From Thermoleophilia bacterium (GTDB taxonomy: Bacteria; Actinomycetota; Thermoleophilia; Gaiellales; Gaiellaceae), in NCBI GenBank assembly GCA_025934995.1, contig JAICWC010000016.1, forward strand, positions 1-39,720: a DNA stretch of 39,720 bases, read 5' to 3'. The position numbers and the translations under genes are program-made. The notes below the pieces were generated by a model, which saw only the letters and a list, made by a program, of their open reading frames with translations, had not been told where the DNA came from and searched no databases. Positions 7,927 through 15,076 of this stretch are shown here, one piece after another (the first letter of the stretch is position 1; each line of letters starts with the position of its first letter).

Positions 7927-7933
7927 GGCGCCG

Positions 7934-7939
7934 AGCCTA
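7934..7939 (-). promoter_or_regulatory. -10 element of a leaderless promoter for the amidohydrolase gene
   Basis: TAGGCT on the minus strand, 7 nt before the GTG at 7926. It overlaps the stop region of the secreted cupredoxin-like gene, so the promoter is embedded in the end of that gene. Confidence 0.5.
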
Positions 7940-8353
7940 CTAGCGGACGATCACCGTCAATCTGAGGACATTGTCCGGGCCTTTCGTGACGACGCCCTTC
8001 ATGTAGTCCTCGCCGGCTCTTGTCCCGAAGACGTACGTCCCCTTCTGCAGGAGCCGGAACGACCCATGCGAGCCGGGTGTGTGCATCGCGGGCGTGACGA
8101 GCGAGACCTTCGGGCCCGACAGCTGGTACAGCCTGTGCGGCATCACGTCGTTGTCGGTGACGGTTACCCGAGTCGCGGGACGGACGACGATCTTCTGCGA
8201 CGCCTTGAAGGCGCCGCCGTCCACTGACCACGAGTGGCACCCGACGAGCTGATGCCGGATGACGACCGACGTGGCGGGGGCGGCGGCGGCTGAAGCCGCC
8301 GCGATCGCGGCGGTCATCGCAGCGAGCACGAGTGTGGAGATGAGCTCGTTCAT
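7940..8353 (-). CDS. Secreted cupredoxin-like protein with a degenerate copper site
   Basis: 137 residues with a hydrophobic Ala-rich signal peptide (about 1-26) and a small beta-rich domain. The pattern NDVMPHRLYQL followed by GSFRLLQKGTYVFGT recalls plastocyanin-like cupredoxins, where an N-x-x-P-H strand and a G-x-Y-x-F strand frame the copper site. However the usual Cys-x-x-His loop is replaced by TRAGEDYM, and the only mature Cys lies in VGCHSW. It therefore may not bind type-1 copper. ATG at 8353; no strong Shine-Dalgarno. Divergent from the acyl-CoA dehydrogenase with a 74-bp spacer. Fold assignment is inference. Confidence 0.6.
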   Translation of the reverse strand: MNELISTLVLAAMTAAIAAASAAAAPATSVVIRHQLVGCHSWSVDGGAFKASQKIVVRPATRVTVTDNDVMPHRLYQLSGPKVSLVTPAMHTPGSHGSFRLLQKGTYVFGTRAGEDYMKGVVTKGPDNVLRLTVIVR

Positions 8354-8386
8354 TCCGTGATCCTCGGCGCCGTGCGTTCGCTCCGC

Positions 8387-8398
8387 ATCAGGCCTGAT
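8387..8398. promoter_or_regulatory. Palindrome ATCAGGCCTGAT in the divergent intergenic region
   Basis: A perfect 12-bp palindrome between the cupredoxin-like gene and the acyl-CoA dehydrogenase. It covers the expected -35 region of the dehydrogenase promoter (-10 at 8415-8420), so it is a reasonable repressor operator. The binding protein is unknown. Confidence 0.4.
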
Positions 8399-8414
8399 CC
8401 TGAACCCCAGTCCG

Positions 8415-8420
8415 TAGAAT
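8415..8420 (+). promoter_or_regulatory. -10 element of a leaderless promoter for the acyl-CoA dehydrogenase
   Basis: TAGAAT, 7 nt before the GTG at 8428, with no Shine-Dalgarno. Closest in the window to the consensus -10 TATAAT. Confidence 0.55.
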
Positions 8421-8427
8421 CCCGCGC

Positions 8428-9609
8428 GTGGCCTGGGACCGCCTCAGTCCCGAGCAGCGCGAGCTTCGCGACAGCGTTCGTGAGCTCGCACGTGCTCGGA
8501 TCGCTCCCAGAGCGGCGGAGATCGACGAGTCGCACGAGTTCCCGTGGGACGTCGTCGAGCTCTATCGCGAGAACGACCTCTTCGGGCTCTTCTTCGAGGA
8601 GCGCTACGGAGGCCTCGGCACGGGCACGCTGCTCGCCCTGATCGCGATCGAAGAGGTGTCGAAGGTGTGTGCGACGAGCGGCCTGATCCTCGCGGTGCAG
8701 GAGCTCGGATCGCTCGGGCTCAAGCTCGCCGGCACCGACGAGCAGAAGGAGCGGTTCCTGCCGAAGCTCGCAAGCGGGGAGTGGTTGTGCGCGTACGCGC
8801 TGACGGAATCCGGCTCGGGCTCCGACAGCGCCGCGATGCGTACGACGGCGCGGCTCGACGGCGACGAGTACGTCCTCAACGGCTCGAAGCGCTTCATCAC
8901 GAACGCCGGCGTTGCGCACCTCTACACGGTGTTCGCGAAGACGGATCCGAACGAAGGCCACGCGGGCATCTCGGCGTTCGTCGTCGAGGCGGACACCCCA
9001 GGCTTCGGGGTTGCGCGGCTCGAGCCGAAGATGGGCATCTCCGGGTCGACGACGGGCGAGTTGACGTTCGACGACGTGCGCATCCCGCGCGCGAACCTGC
9101 TCGGCTCGGAGGGGGAAGGCTTCAAGATCGCGATGCGCATCCTCGACCGGTCGCGTCCCGGCGTCGCCGCACAGGCGCTCGGGATCGCGCAGGGTGCGAC
9201 CGACTACGCGCTGGAATACGCGAAGACGCGTGAAACCATGGGGCGCCCGATCGTCCAGCACCAACTGATCCAGGCGAAGCTCGCCGACATGGAGACGGAG
9301 TGCGAGGCGGCGCGCGGACTGCTCTATCGCTTCGGAGAGATGTGCGACGACGGGGTCGACGGCGCGGAGCTGACGAAGGCGTCCGCGATGGCGAAGCTGA
9401 AGTGCGGCGACGTCGCGATGTACGCCTCGACCGAGGCCGTGCAGATCCTCGGCGGCTACGGCTACATCAAGGAGTACCCCGTCGAGCGCTTCATGCGCGA
9501 CGCGAAGATCACGCAGATCTACGAAGGGACGCAGGAGATCCAGCGGCTCGTGATCGCGCGCGAGATGGCGAAGGAATCGCGCGCCTTCCTGCTCGCCGGC
9601 GTCGCTTAG
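8428..9609 (+). CDS. Acyl-CoA dehydrogenase
   Basis: 393-residue FAD flavoenzyme that introduces the alpha-beta double bond in acyl-CoAs and passes electrons to ETF. Diagnostic segments: YALTESGSGSDSA (123-135), NGSKRFITNAG (151-161), MGISGSTTGELTFDDVRIP (202-220) and ILGGYGYIKEYPVERFMRDAK (340-360). The catalytic base is E366 in QIYEGTQEIQ, the position used by short/medium-chain and butyryl-type enzymes. Full length, GTG start. Its TAG overlaps by 3 bases the TAA of the convergent EncFtn-like gene. Chain-length specificity cannot be read from the sequence. Confidence 0.95.
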   Translation: MAWDRLSPEQRELRDSVRELARARIAPRAAEIDESHEFPWDVVELYRENDLFGLFFEERYGGLGTGTLLALIAIEEVSKVCATSGLILAVQELGSLGLKLAGTDEQKERFLPKLASGEWLCAYALTESGSGSDSAAMRTTARLDGDEYVLNGSKRFITNAGVAHLYTVFAKTDPNEGHAGISAFVVEADTPGFGVARLEPKMGISGSTTGELTFDDVRIPRANLLGSEGEGFKIAMRILDRSRPGVAAQALGIAQGATDYALEYAKTRETMGRPIVQHQLIQAKLADMETECEAARGLLYRFGEMCDDGVDGAELTKASAMAKLKCGDVAMYASTEAVQILGGYGYIKEYPVERFMRDAKITQIYEGTQEIQRLVIAREMAKESRAFLLAGVA

Positions 9610-9926
9610 CCGTCCTCGACGGCGTCCTCGGCTTTCTCCTTGTTCTCGACGATGTCGCCGTCCTTGAACAGGATCTTCTGCAGCGCGATCCGCCATTTGT
9701 CCTTGCGGCGCGCGAGGTATTCGAGCGACATCGCGAAGTGGAGGAACTCCTCCTGCTGCGCATCCTCCATGATCGCCTTCGCCTGCGAGTCCTGCTCGAG
9801 TGACATCCGCTGCTCGTACCAGCCGATCGCCTCGGCCTCCTCCTGGAGGGATGCGATCATCCGGGCGAACGTGCGGATCTCGGCGCTGAGCTCGTCGGCG
9901 GGTTCGTGGTACTGATCGGTCGGCAT
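9606..9926 (-). CDS. Encapsulated-ferritin-like (EncFtn family) protein, without a nearby encapsulin gene
   Basis: 106 residues forming two helices with the EncFtn signature: EEAEAIGWYEQR (29-40) and QQEEFLHFAMSLEYLARR (57-74). Compared from memory with the Rhodospirillum rubrum protein, the ferroxidase residues E32, E62 and H65 and the nearby W38 and Y39 correspond to E30, E60, H63, W36 and Y37 here, a constant offset of two. The expected activity is Fe(II) oxidation at a dimer interface inside an encapsulin shell. However no shell gene is present in this window, and the C-terminus (KEKAEDAVEDG) is acidic and lacks a recognisable encapsulin-targeting peptide. The ATG shares the CATG tetranucleotide with the divergent methyltransferase start. 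No Shine-Dalgarno. Confidence 0.82.
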   Translation of the reverse strand: MPTDQYHEPADELSAEIRTFARMIASLQEEAEAIGWYEQRMSLEQDSQAKAIMEDAQQEEFLHFAMSLEYLARRKDKWRIALQKILFKDGDIVENKEKAEDAVEDG

Positions 9927-10533
9927 GGCTGGAGTATTGGACGTTCCGTGGTTCGATGCGGTGGACAGGCGGCCGATCGCGGCGCAGCTGCCGTGGCCCG
10001 CGCTCGCCGGGAAGCGCTGCCTCGACATCGGCACGGCCGACGGCTTCTGGGCGCTCGAGATGGAACGGCGCGGCGCCGCAGACGTCCTCGCGACCGACGT
10101 CGGCACGCCGTTCGCGCGACACGCGCGCGAGCGCTTCGACGCGGTCGAGTCCAATGCGCGCTACGAGGAGCGCAGCGTCTACGACCTGGACGGTGAGTAC
10201 GACCTCGCGTTCATGGGCTGGGTCCTGCAGACGCTCGACGACCCGATCCGCGCGCTGAAAGCGGTGCGGGGCGTTGCGAAGCAACTCCTCCTCCTCGACA
10301 CGATCAGCGTGCCGTTGCTGTTCCTCCCGGCGCCCCTCGCCCGGCTCGACGCGCGCCGCGACGGCGGCGAGCTCTTCGTCTTCAATCCGCGCGGGATGCG
10401 CAAGGCACTCGAGCGAGCCGGCTGGCGCGTCGAGGCGCGGACGGGCGTCCTCCGCGACCGCTACACGATCCCGACCGGCTGGAAGCATCGAGCCGGCATA
10501 CGAGGGCGCTCGTGCGCAATGCTTGCCTCGTGA
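9925..10533 (+). CDS. Class I SAM-dependent methyltransferase
   Basis: 202 residues. The SAM-binding motif I is RCLDIGTADGFWALEMERRG (31-50), followed by motif II ADVLATDVG and the acidic strand DLAFMGWVLQTLDDP. The N-terminal PWFDAVD resembles the PWF/YHT helix of small-molecule methyltransferases. Substrate unknown. The ATG at 9925 overlaps, on the opposite strand, the ATG of the EncFtn-like gene; a TTG at 9937 is an alternative start. It heads a three-gene operon: its TGA forms GTGA with the dioxygenase start. In that context an aromatic or quinone-type substrate is plausible. Confidence 0.82.
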   Translation: MAGVLDVPWFDAVDRRPIAAQLPWPALAGKRCLDIGTADGFWALEMERRGAADVLATDVGTPFARHARERFDAVESNARYEERSVYDLDGEYDLAFMGWVLQTLDDPIRALKAVRGVAKQLLLLDTISVPLLFLPAPLARLDARRDGGELFVFNPRGMRKALERAGWRVEARTGVLRDRYTIPTGWKHRAGIRGRSCAMLAS

Positions 10534-11417
10534 AGCTCGACGGCATCCACCACGTGACGAACATCACCGGCGACGCGCCGCAGAACGTCGAGTACTACGT
10601 CAACCGGCTCGGCCTGCGGATGGTGAAGAAGACCGTCAACCAGGACGACCCGACCGTCTACCACCTCTTCTACGCCGACGAGCAGGGAAGCCCGGGCGCA
10701 GACATCACGTTCTTCGAGTACCCCGGTGCCCAACCGGGGCGCGCGGGCGCCGGCATGGTGCACACCGTCGTCTGGCGCGTCGCCTCGGAGGACGCGGTCG
10801 ACTTCTGGCGCGAGCGGATGGGAGGCGTGCCGTTCGAGGATCCCGAGGGGCTGCGACACGATCTCGTCGTCGCGCGCGTTCCCGACGCGCCGTTGATCGC
10901 CGACCATCCGGAGATCCCGCACGAGCTCGCGCTGCAGGGGTTCGAGGGAGTGCGCGCCTACGCGCGCGACGTCGAGCAGCGGACGGCCGACTTCCTCGAC
11001 TCGCTCGGCTTCGAGCGCGAGGGCAACACGTGGACGACGCGCGGCGCCGACCGCGGCGGGTGGATCGAGTACGACGAGGCGCCCACCGAGCCGGGGATCC
11101 CCGGCGCCGGCACCGTGCACCACGTCGCATGGTCCTGCGAAATGGACGAGCAGGAGGAATGGCGGCAGCGCGTGCTCGCCGCGGGCGGACGGCCGACGGA
11201 GATCATCGACCGCTTCTGGTTCCGCTCGGTGTACTTCCGCGAGCCGAGCGGCGTGTTGTACGAGATCGCGACGAAGGGGCCGGGCTTCTCGACCGACGAG
11301 GATCCTGCGCACCTCGGCGAGGCTTTGATCCTGCCGCCGGCGTTCGAGCACCTGCGCGCACAGGTCGAGCCGATGCTGACGCCCTTGCCGAACCCGCGTG
11401 CCGCTCACCGTTCTTGA
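10530..11417 (+). CDS. Ring-cleaving dioxygenase of the VOC superfamily (MhqO/PcpA-like)
   Basis: 295 residues with two glyoxalase-type modules. Likely Fe(II) ligands are the HH of DGIHHVTNI (residues 7-8), the histidine of GTVHHVAWS (about 197-198) and E245 in GVLYEIATKGPGF. The family opens hydroquinones or related aromatics, or protects against quinones (Bacillus MhqO). The frame opens at a GTG at 10512, but the GTG at 10530 overlaps the methyltransferase TGA (GTGA) and gives the conserved N-terminus KLDGIHHVT, so I prefer it. Followed with 20-nt overlap by a carboxylesterase, the same pairing as mhqO-mhqD. Confidence 0.88.
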   Translation: MKLDGIHHVTNITGDAPQNVEYYVNRLGLRMVKKTVNQDDPTVYHLFYADEQGSPGADITFFEYPGAQPGRAGAGMVHTVVWRVASEDAVDFWRERMGGVPFEDPEGLRHDLVVARVPDAPLIADHPEIPHELALQGFEGVRAYARDVEQRTADFLDSLGFEREGNTWTTRGADRGGWIEYDEAPTEPGIPGAGTVHHVAWSCEMDEQEEWRQRVLAAGGRPTEIIDRFWFRSVYFREPSGVLYEIATKGPGFSTDEDPAHLGEALILPPAFEHLRAQVEPMLTPLPNPRAAHRS

Positions 11418-12003
11418 ACGCCCGCCCGCGGGCGAGGCGGAAGGCGCGCTCGTCCTGCTGCACGGCCGCGGCGCCGACCAGCACGATCTCTATCCGCTGC
11501 TCGACGCGTTCGACCCCGAGCGCCGGTTGCACGGGTACACGCCGCGCGGGCCGCTGTCGCTGCCGCCGCGCGGTGCTCACTGGTACGCGCTCGGCGGCAT
11601 CCCGACGCCGACGCCCGACCACTTCTTCGCGAGCTTCGACGCGCTCGCCGAGTTCCTCGATTCGCTGCCGTACCAGCGCATCGTCCTCGGCGGCTTCTCG
11701 CAGGGCTGCGTCATGTCGTACGCGCTCGCCCTCGGCCGAGGACGGCCCCGGCCCGCGGCCCTGCTCGCGCTGAGCGGCTTCATCCCGCGCGTCGAGGGGT
11801 TCGAGCTCGACCTGGAGTCGCAGTTCCCCCCGATCGCGATCGTCCACGGCACGTACGACCCCGTCATTCCCGTCGAGTTCGGCCGCGAGGCGCGCGACCT
11901 CCTGGTCGGCGCCGGGGCGGAGGTCACGTATCGCGAGTACCCGATCGAGCACTGGATCGACCCGCAGGCGATTCCGTTGCTGCGCGACCTCGTTTCGTCG
12001 TAG
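11398..12003 (+). CDS. Alpha/beta-hydrolase carboxylesterase/phospholipase (MhqD/YpfH-like)
   Basis: 201-residue serine hydrolase of the Abhydrolase_2 family. Oxyanion segment LVLLHGRGADQHDL (18-31); nucleophile S101 in GGFSQG; acid D154 in HGTYDPVIP; base H185 in PIEHW. GTG start 20 nt inside the dioxygenase gene, so co-translated. In firmicutes the equivalent MhqD is induced with MhqO by quinone-like electrophiles; the same role is inferred here. It ends the operon 37 bp before the ABC transporter genes. Confidence 0.9.
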   Translation: MPLTVLERPPAGEAEGALVLLHGRGADQHDLYPLLDAFDPERRLHGYTPRGPLSLPPRGAHWYALGGIPTPTPDHFFASFDALAEFLDSLPYQRIVLGGFSQGCVMSYALALGRGRPRPAALLALSGFIPRVEGFELDLESQFPPIAIVHGTYDPVIPVEFGREARDLLVGAGAEVTYREYPIEHWIDPQAIPLLRDLVSS

Positions 12004-12040
12004 GGTCAAGCCTCCGGGTCATTTAAGGGAGGACACGCAC

Positions 12041-12814
12041 ATGCGCAAGCTCGTACTGCTCGCTCTCGTCGCCGCGCTCGGCCTTGTTGCCGCCGGCGGC
12101 GCCGGAGCAAGCCATCGCCACGCAGCCGGGACGGCTTTCTCGTACTGCGACAACCCGACGTTCCCGCCGATGGAGAACGCGACGACCGGCGGCAAGCCGA
12201 CCGGCTTCGACATCGATTTCGCGAACGCGCTCGCCAAGCAGATGGGCGGCACCGCGAAGTACGTCTTCTCGTCGTTCTCCGGGCTGCTGCCCGCACTCGG
12301 CGCAAAGCGCTGCGACGTCGTGATCAGCGGCATCTTCGTCACGCCGGACCGGACGAAGCAGTTCCCGGCGGTCGCGTATATGCACTCGCACCGCGCGCTG
12401 ATCGTCTCGGGCGGCAATCCGAAGCACATCACCTCGCCCGCCGGCCTCAAGGGGAAGAGCGTCGCCGTGCAGCAGGGGACGAAGTACGAGGCGTACCTGA
12501 AGGCGAAGCAGAAGTCGCTCGGCTTCACGCTGCACAGCTATCCCGGTGACAGCGACGCGATCGGTCAGATCCTGATCGGCCGTGCCGACGTCGTGCTGAG
12601 CCAGGACACGTCGGCGGCGTACGCGATGAGCAAGCATCCCGGCAAGGTCGCGATCGGGTACCTGTTCCCGCAGACCGACAAGTTCGGCGTCTACTACCGC
12701 AAGGGCGATTCGATCGGCGCGAGGATCGCAACGGCGATCAAGGCGCTGAAGGCGAACGGCACGTTGACCGCGATCGCCAAGAAGTACAACATCCCGACGG
12801 GCGACGTGAAGTAA
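12041..12814 (+). CDS. Polar amino acid ABC transporter, substrate-binding protein (SBP_bac_3)
   Basis: 257 residues with a Sec signal peptide (1 to about 24, AGGAGASH) and no lipobox cysteine. The family 3 fold is shown by [26 protein letters not shown], the hinge region [19 protein letters not shown], and [16 protein letters not shown]. Binds a polar amino acid or related solute outside the membrane and delivers it to the permease encoded next. A strong GGGAGG lies 8-10 nt before the ATG, so this operon has a translated leader. First gene of a five-gene run (binding protein, permease, ATPase, dehydrogenase, flavoprotein). Confidence 0.92.
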   Translation: MRKLVLLALVAALGLVAAGGAGASHRHAAGTAFSYCDNPTFPPMENATTGGKPTGFDIDFANALAKQMGGTAKYVFSSFSGLLPALGAKRCDVVISGIFVTPDRTKQFPAVAYMHSHRALIVSGGNPKHITSPAGLKGKSVAVQQGTKYEAYLKAKQKSLGFTLHSYPGDSDAIGQILIGRADVVLSQDTSAAYAMSKHPGKVAIGYLFPQTDKFGVYYRKGDSIGARIATAIKALKANGTLTAIAKKYNIPTGDVK

Positions 12815-12816
12815 CG

Positions 12817-13563
12817 CTGCTCGCGAGCTTCAGCACCCATCTGTTCTGGGAAGCGCTCTCCTCCAGGCCGTACTGGAGGGGAGCGCTTCTCGCGATCGAG
12901 CTGACACTCGTCTCGTTCGCGATCGCGATCGTCATCGGCTTCTTCCTCGCGCTCGGCCGCTCGAGCCCGCGCCGAGCCGTGCGGGGCTTCGTCTTCTTCT
13001 ACACGTGGATCTTCCGGGCGACGCCGACCCTGTTGCAGCTGCTGTTCATCTGGGACGCGCTGCCGGAGATATCGCACGTGTTCGCCGAGGGATGGTTCAC
13101 GCCGTTCATGGCCGCGTCGATCGCGCTGTCACTGAACGAGGCGGCGTACATGGCGGAGATCATCCGGTCCGGTCTCATCTCCGTCGATCCGGGTCAGGAG
13201 CTCGCCGGCCGCGCGCTCGGCATGTCGCGCCGCCGCATCCTCCGTCGCGTGATCGTGCCGCAGGCGGTGCGAATCGTCATCCCGCCGATGGGCAACGAGT
13301 TCATCACGCTGCTGAAGCTGACGAGCCTCGCGACGGTGATCTCGGTGACAGAGCTGCTGACTGCGTCGCAGAACTTCTATTCGACGAACTTCTCCTACCA
13401 GGAGGCGTTCTCGGCCGCCGCGCTGTATTACCTCTTCATCGTCTCGATCCTCATGTTCTTCCAGAGCCGGCTCGAGAAGCGGTTCACGTTCACCTCCGCA
13501 CGACGTCGCGTCCCGAACCTGCCGACCGCCGTTCCGTCCGGCCTGTCGCACGACGCCCGATGA
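12817..13563 (+). CDS. Polar amino acid ABC transporter, permease; probable CTG start
   Basis: HisM/GlnP-type permease. The EAA loop is [23 protein letters not shown], preceded by [16 protein letters not shown]. About 248 residues if translation begins at CTG 12817, two bases after the binding-protein stop; this gives a normal N-terminus ([30 protein letters not shown]) with the first membrane helix. No ATG, GTG or TTG occurs in this frame between about 12601 and 12979. Starting at GTG 12979 would delete the first helix and the conserved entry segment. Its TGA overlaps the ATPase ATG (ATGA). The exact start is uncertain. Confidence 0.85.
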   Translation: MLASFSTHLFWEALSSRPYWRGALLAIELTLVSFAIAIVIGFFLALGRSSPRRAVRGFVFFYTWIFRATPTLLQLLFIWDALPEISHVFAEGWFTPFMAASIALSLNEAAYMAEIIRSGLISVDPGQELAGRALGMSRRRILRRVIVPQAVRIVIPPMGNEFITLLKLTSLATVISVTELLTASQNFYSTNFSYQEAFSAAALYYLFIVSILMFFQSRLEKRFTFTSARRRVPNLPTAVPSGLSHDAR

Positions 13564-14261
13564 GCGAGCTGCGCGGACAGGATCTCGTCAAGTACTACGG
13601 CGACCTCGAGGTGCTGCGCGGGGTCACGTTCGCCGTCGATCCCGGGCAGGTGAAGGTGATCGTCGGCCCATCCGGGTCCGGGAAGTCGACGCTGCTGCGC
13701 GTGCTCGCGGGTCTCGAGGCGCCGGACAGCGGTGTCGTCACGCTCGAGGACCGCGCGCCCGGGCCCGGCGAGGTCGGCATGGTCTTCCAGCGCTTCAACC
13801 TCTTCAGCAACATGTGCGCACTCGACAACGTCATGTGCGGCCTCGTCGAGGTGCGCAAGCTGCCGAAGGCCGACGCGCGCGAGCAGGCGCTCGCCTTCCT
13901 GGAACGCGTCGGCCTCGCGGACCACCATTCGAAGTTCCCGGACGAGTTGTCAGGCGGCCAGCAGCAGCGAGTCGCGATCGCGCGCGCACTCGTGATGAAG
14001 CCGAAGGCGATGCTCTTCGACGAGCCGACGTCGGCGCTCGACATCGAGCTCGTCCGCGAGGTGCTCGACGTGATGGAGGCGCTCGCACGCGACGGGATGA
14101 CGATGGTCGTCGTCACACACGAGATGCGGTTCGCGCACCACGTCGCAAGCTCGGTGCTGATGATGGACGACGGTCGCATCGTCGAAGAAGCGCCTCCCGA
14201 CCAGTTCTTCTCCTCGCCCAAGGAGGAGCGCACGCAGCGGTTCCTCGCGCTCGTCGAGTGA
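13560..14261 (+). CDS. Polar amino acid ABC transporter, ATP-binding protein (GlnQ/HisP-like)
   Basis: 233 residues. Walker A GPSGSGKS (36-43), Q-loop VFQRFNLF, signature LSGGQQQR (130-137), Walker B MLFDEP (151-156), D-loop SALD and switch H187. Full-length nucleotide-binding subunit that powers the permease. Coupled at both ends: ATGA with the permease stop and GTGA with the dehydrogenase start. Confidence 0.95.
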   Translation: MSELRGQDLVKYYGDLEVLRGVTFAVDPGQVKVIVGPSGSGKSTLLRVLAGLEAPDSGVVTLEDRAPGPGEVGMVFQRFNLFSNMCALDNVMCGLVEVRKLPKADAREQALAFLERVGLADHHSKFPDELSGGQQQRVAIARALVMKPKAMLFDEPTSALDIELVREVLDVMEALARDGMTMVVVTHEMRFAHHVASSVLMMDDGRIVEEAPPDQFFSSPKEERTQRFLALVE

Positions 14262-15076
14262 AGTTGCTGCTTCTGGACGAGCGTTACCCACGCGGGCTGC
14301 TCGCAGGTTTCGAGGTCGTGTCGACGCCGCAGGAGGACGTCGTCGCGGTGTTGACGATGCCCGAGCGCCCTGTCGGCCCGGAGCTGTGCGCCCAGCTGCC
14401 CGGGTTGCGCGTCGTCGGCACGGCGACGGTCGGCTTCGACCACGTCGACGTCCCCGAAGGAGTCGCCGTCGTCAGCGTTGCGGACTACTGCACGGAGGAG
14501 GTCGCAGACCACACGCTGGCGCTGATCTACGCGCTGCTGCGGGGGATCGTGCCGCTCTCCTCGGGGCCGTGGGACGCGAAGTCGGCCGGGCCGCTGCGCG
14601 TCCTGCGTGGGCTGCGGGTCGGGATCGTCGGGCTCGGCCGCATCGGCTCGGCGGTGGCGGAGCGCGTGCGCGCCCTGGGAGCCGACGTGCTCGCGCATGA
14701 CATCCGTCCCATCCCGGACAACGTCTCTCTGGTCGACCTTCTCGCGGAGTCGGACGTGGTCTCGCTGCACGTGCCGCTGACGCCGGAGACCCGTCGCCTG
14801 ATCGGCCGTGACGAGCTCGCGTTGCTGAAGCCCGGCGCGCTGTTGATCAACACGGCGCGTGGCGCGGTCGTCGACGTCGACGCGTTGCTCGCGGCGCTCC
14901 GCGAAGGCCGGCTCGCCGGCGCCGCGCTCGACGTGTTGCCGACCGAGCCGCCGCCGATGCGGCCCGTCGCGCCGAACCTGATCGTGACGCCGCACGCGGC
15001 CTACTACAGCCCGGAGTCCGAGGCGCGCTCGTACCGCATGTGCGTCGCGCGGGTGCGCGAGGTGCTTGGCCGGTAA
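14258..15076 (+). CDS. NAD(P)-dependent D-2-hydroxyacid dehydrogenase
   Basis: 272 residues, a little shorter than the usual 310-330, mainly at the N-terminal catalytic half. Rossmann motif GLGRIG (125-130). Active-site residues: R201 in [10 protein letters not shown]230 in VLPTEPPP and H246 in VTPHAAYYS. Interconverts 2-oxo and D-2-hydroxy acids. GTG start overlaps the ATPase stop (GTGA), so it is in the ABC operon; it may act on a keto acid derived from the imported compound, which is inference. Confidence 0.92.
   Translation: MKLLLLDERYPRGLLAGFEVVSTPQEDVVAVLTMPERPVGPELCAQLPGLRVVGTATVGFDHVDVPEGVAVVSVADYCTEEVADHTLALIYALLRGIVPLSSGPWDAKSAGPLRVLRGLRVGIVGLGRIGSAVAERVRALGADVLAHDIRPIPDNVSLVDLLAESDVVSLHVPLTPETRRLIGRDELALLKPGALLINTARGAVVDVDALLAALREGRLAGAALDVLPTEPPPMRPVAPNLIVTPHAAYYSPESEARSYRMCVARVREVLGR

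Noticed and set aside
12979-13563. GTG 12979 as start of the ABC permease
   Set aside because: It would remove the first membrane helix and the conserved entry segment of HisM-type permeases that are encoded just upstream in frame.
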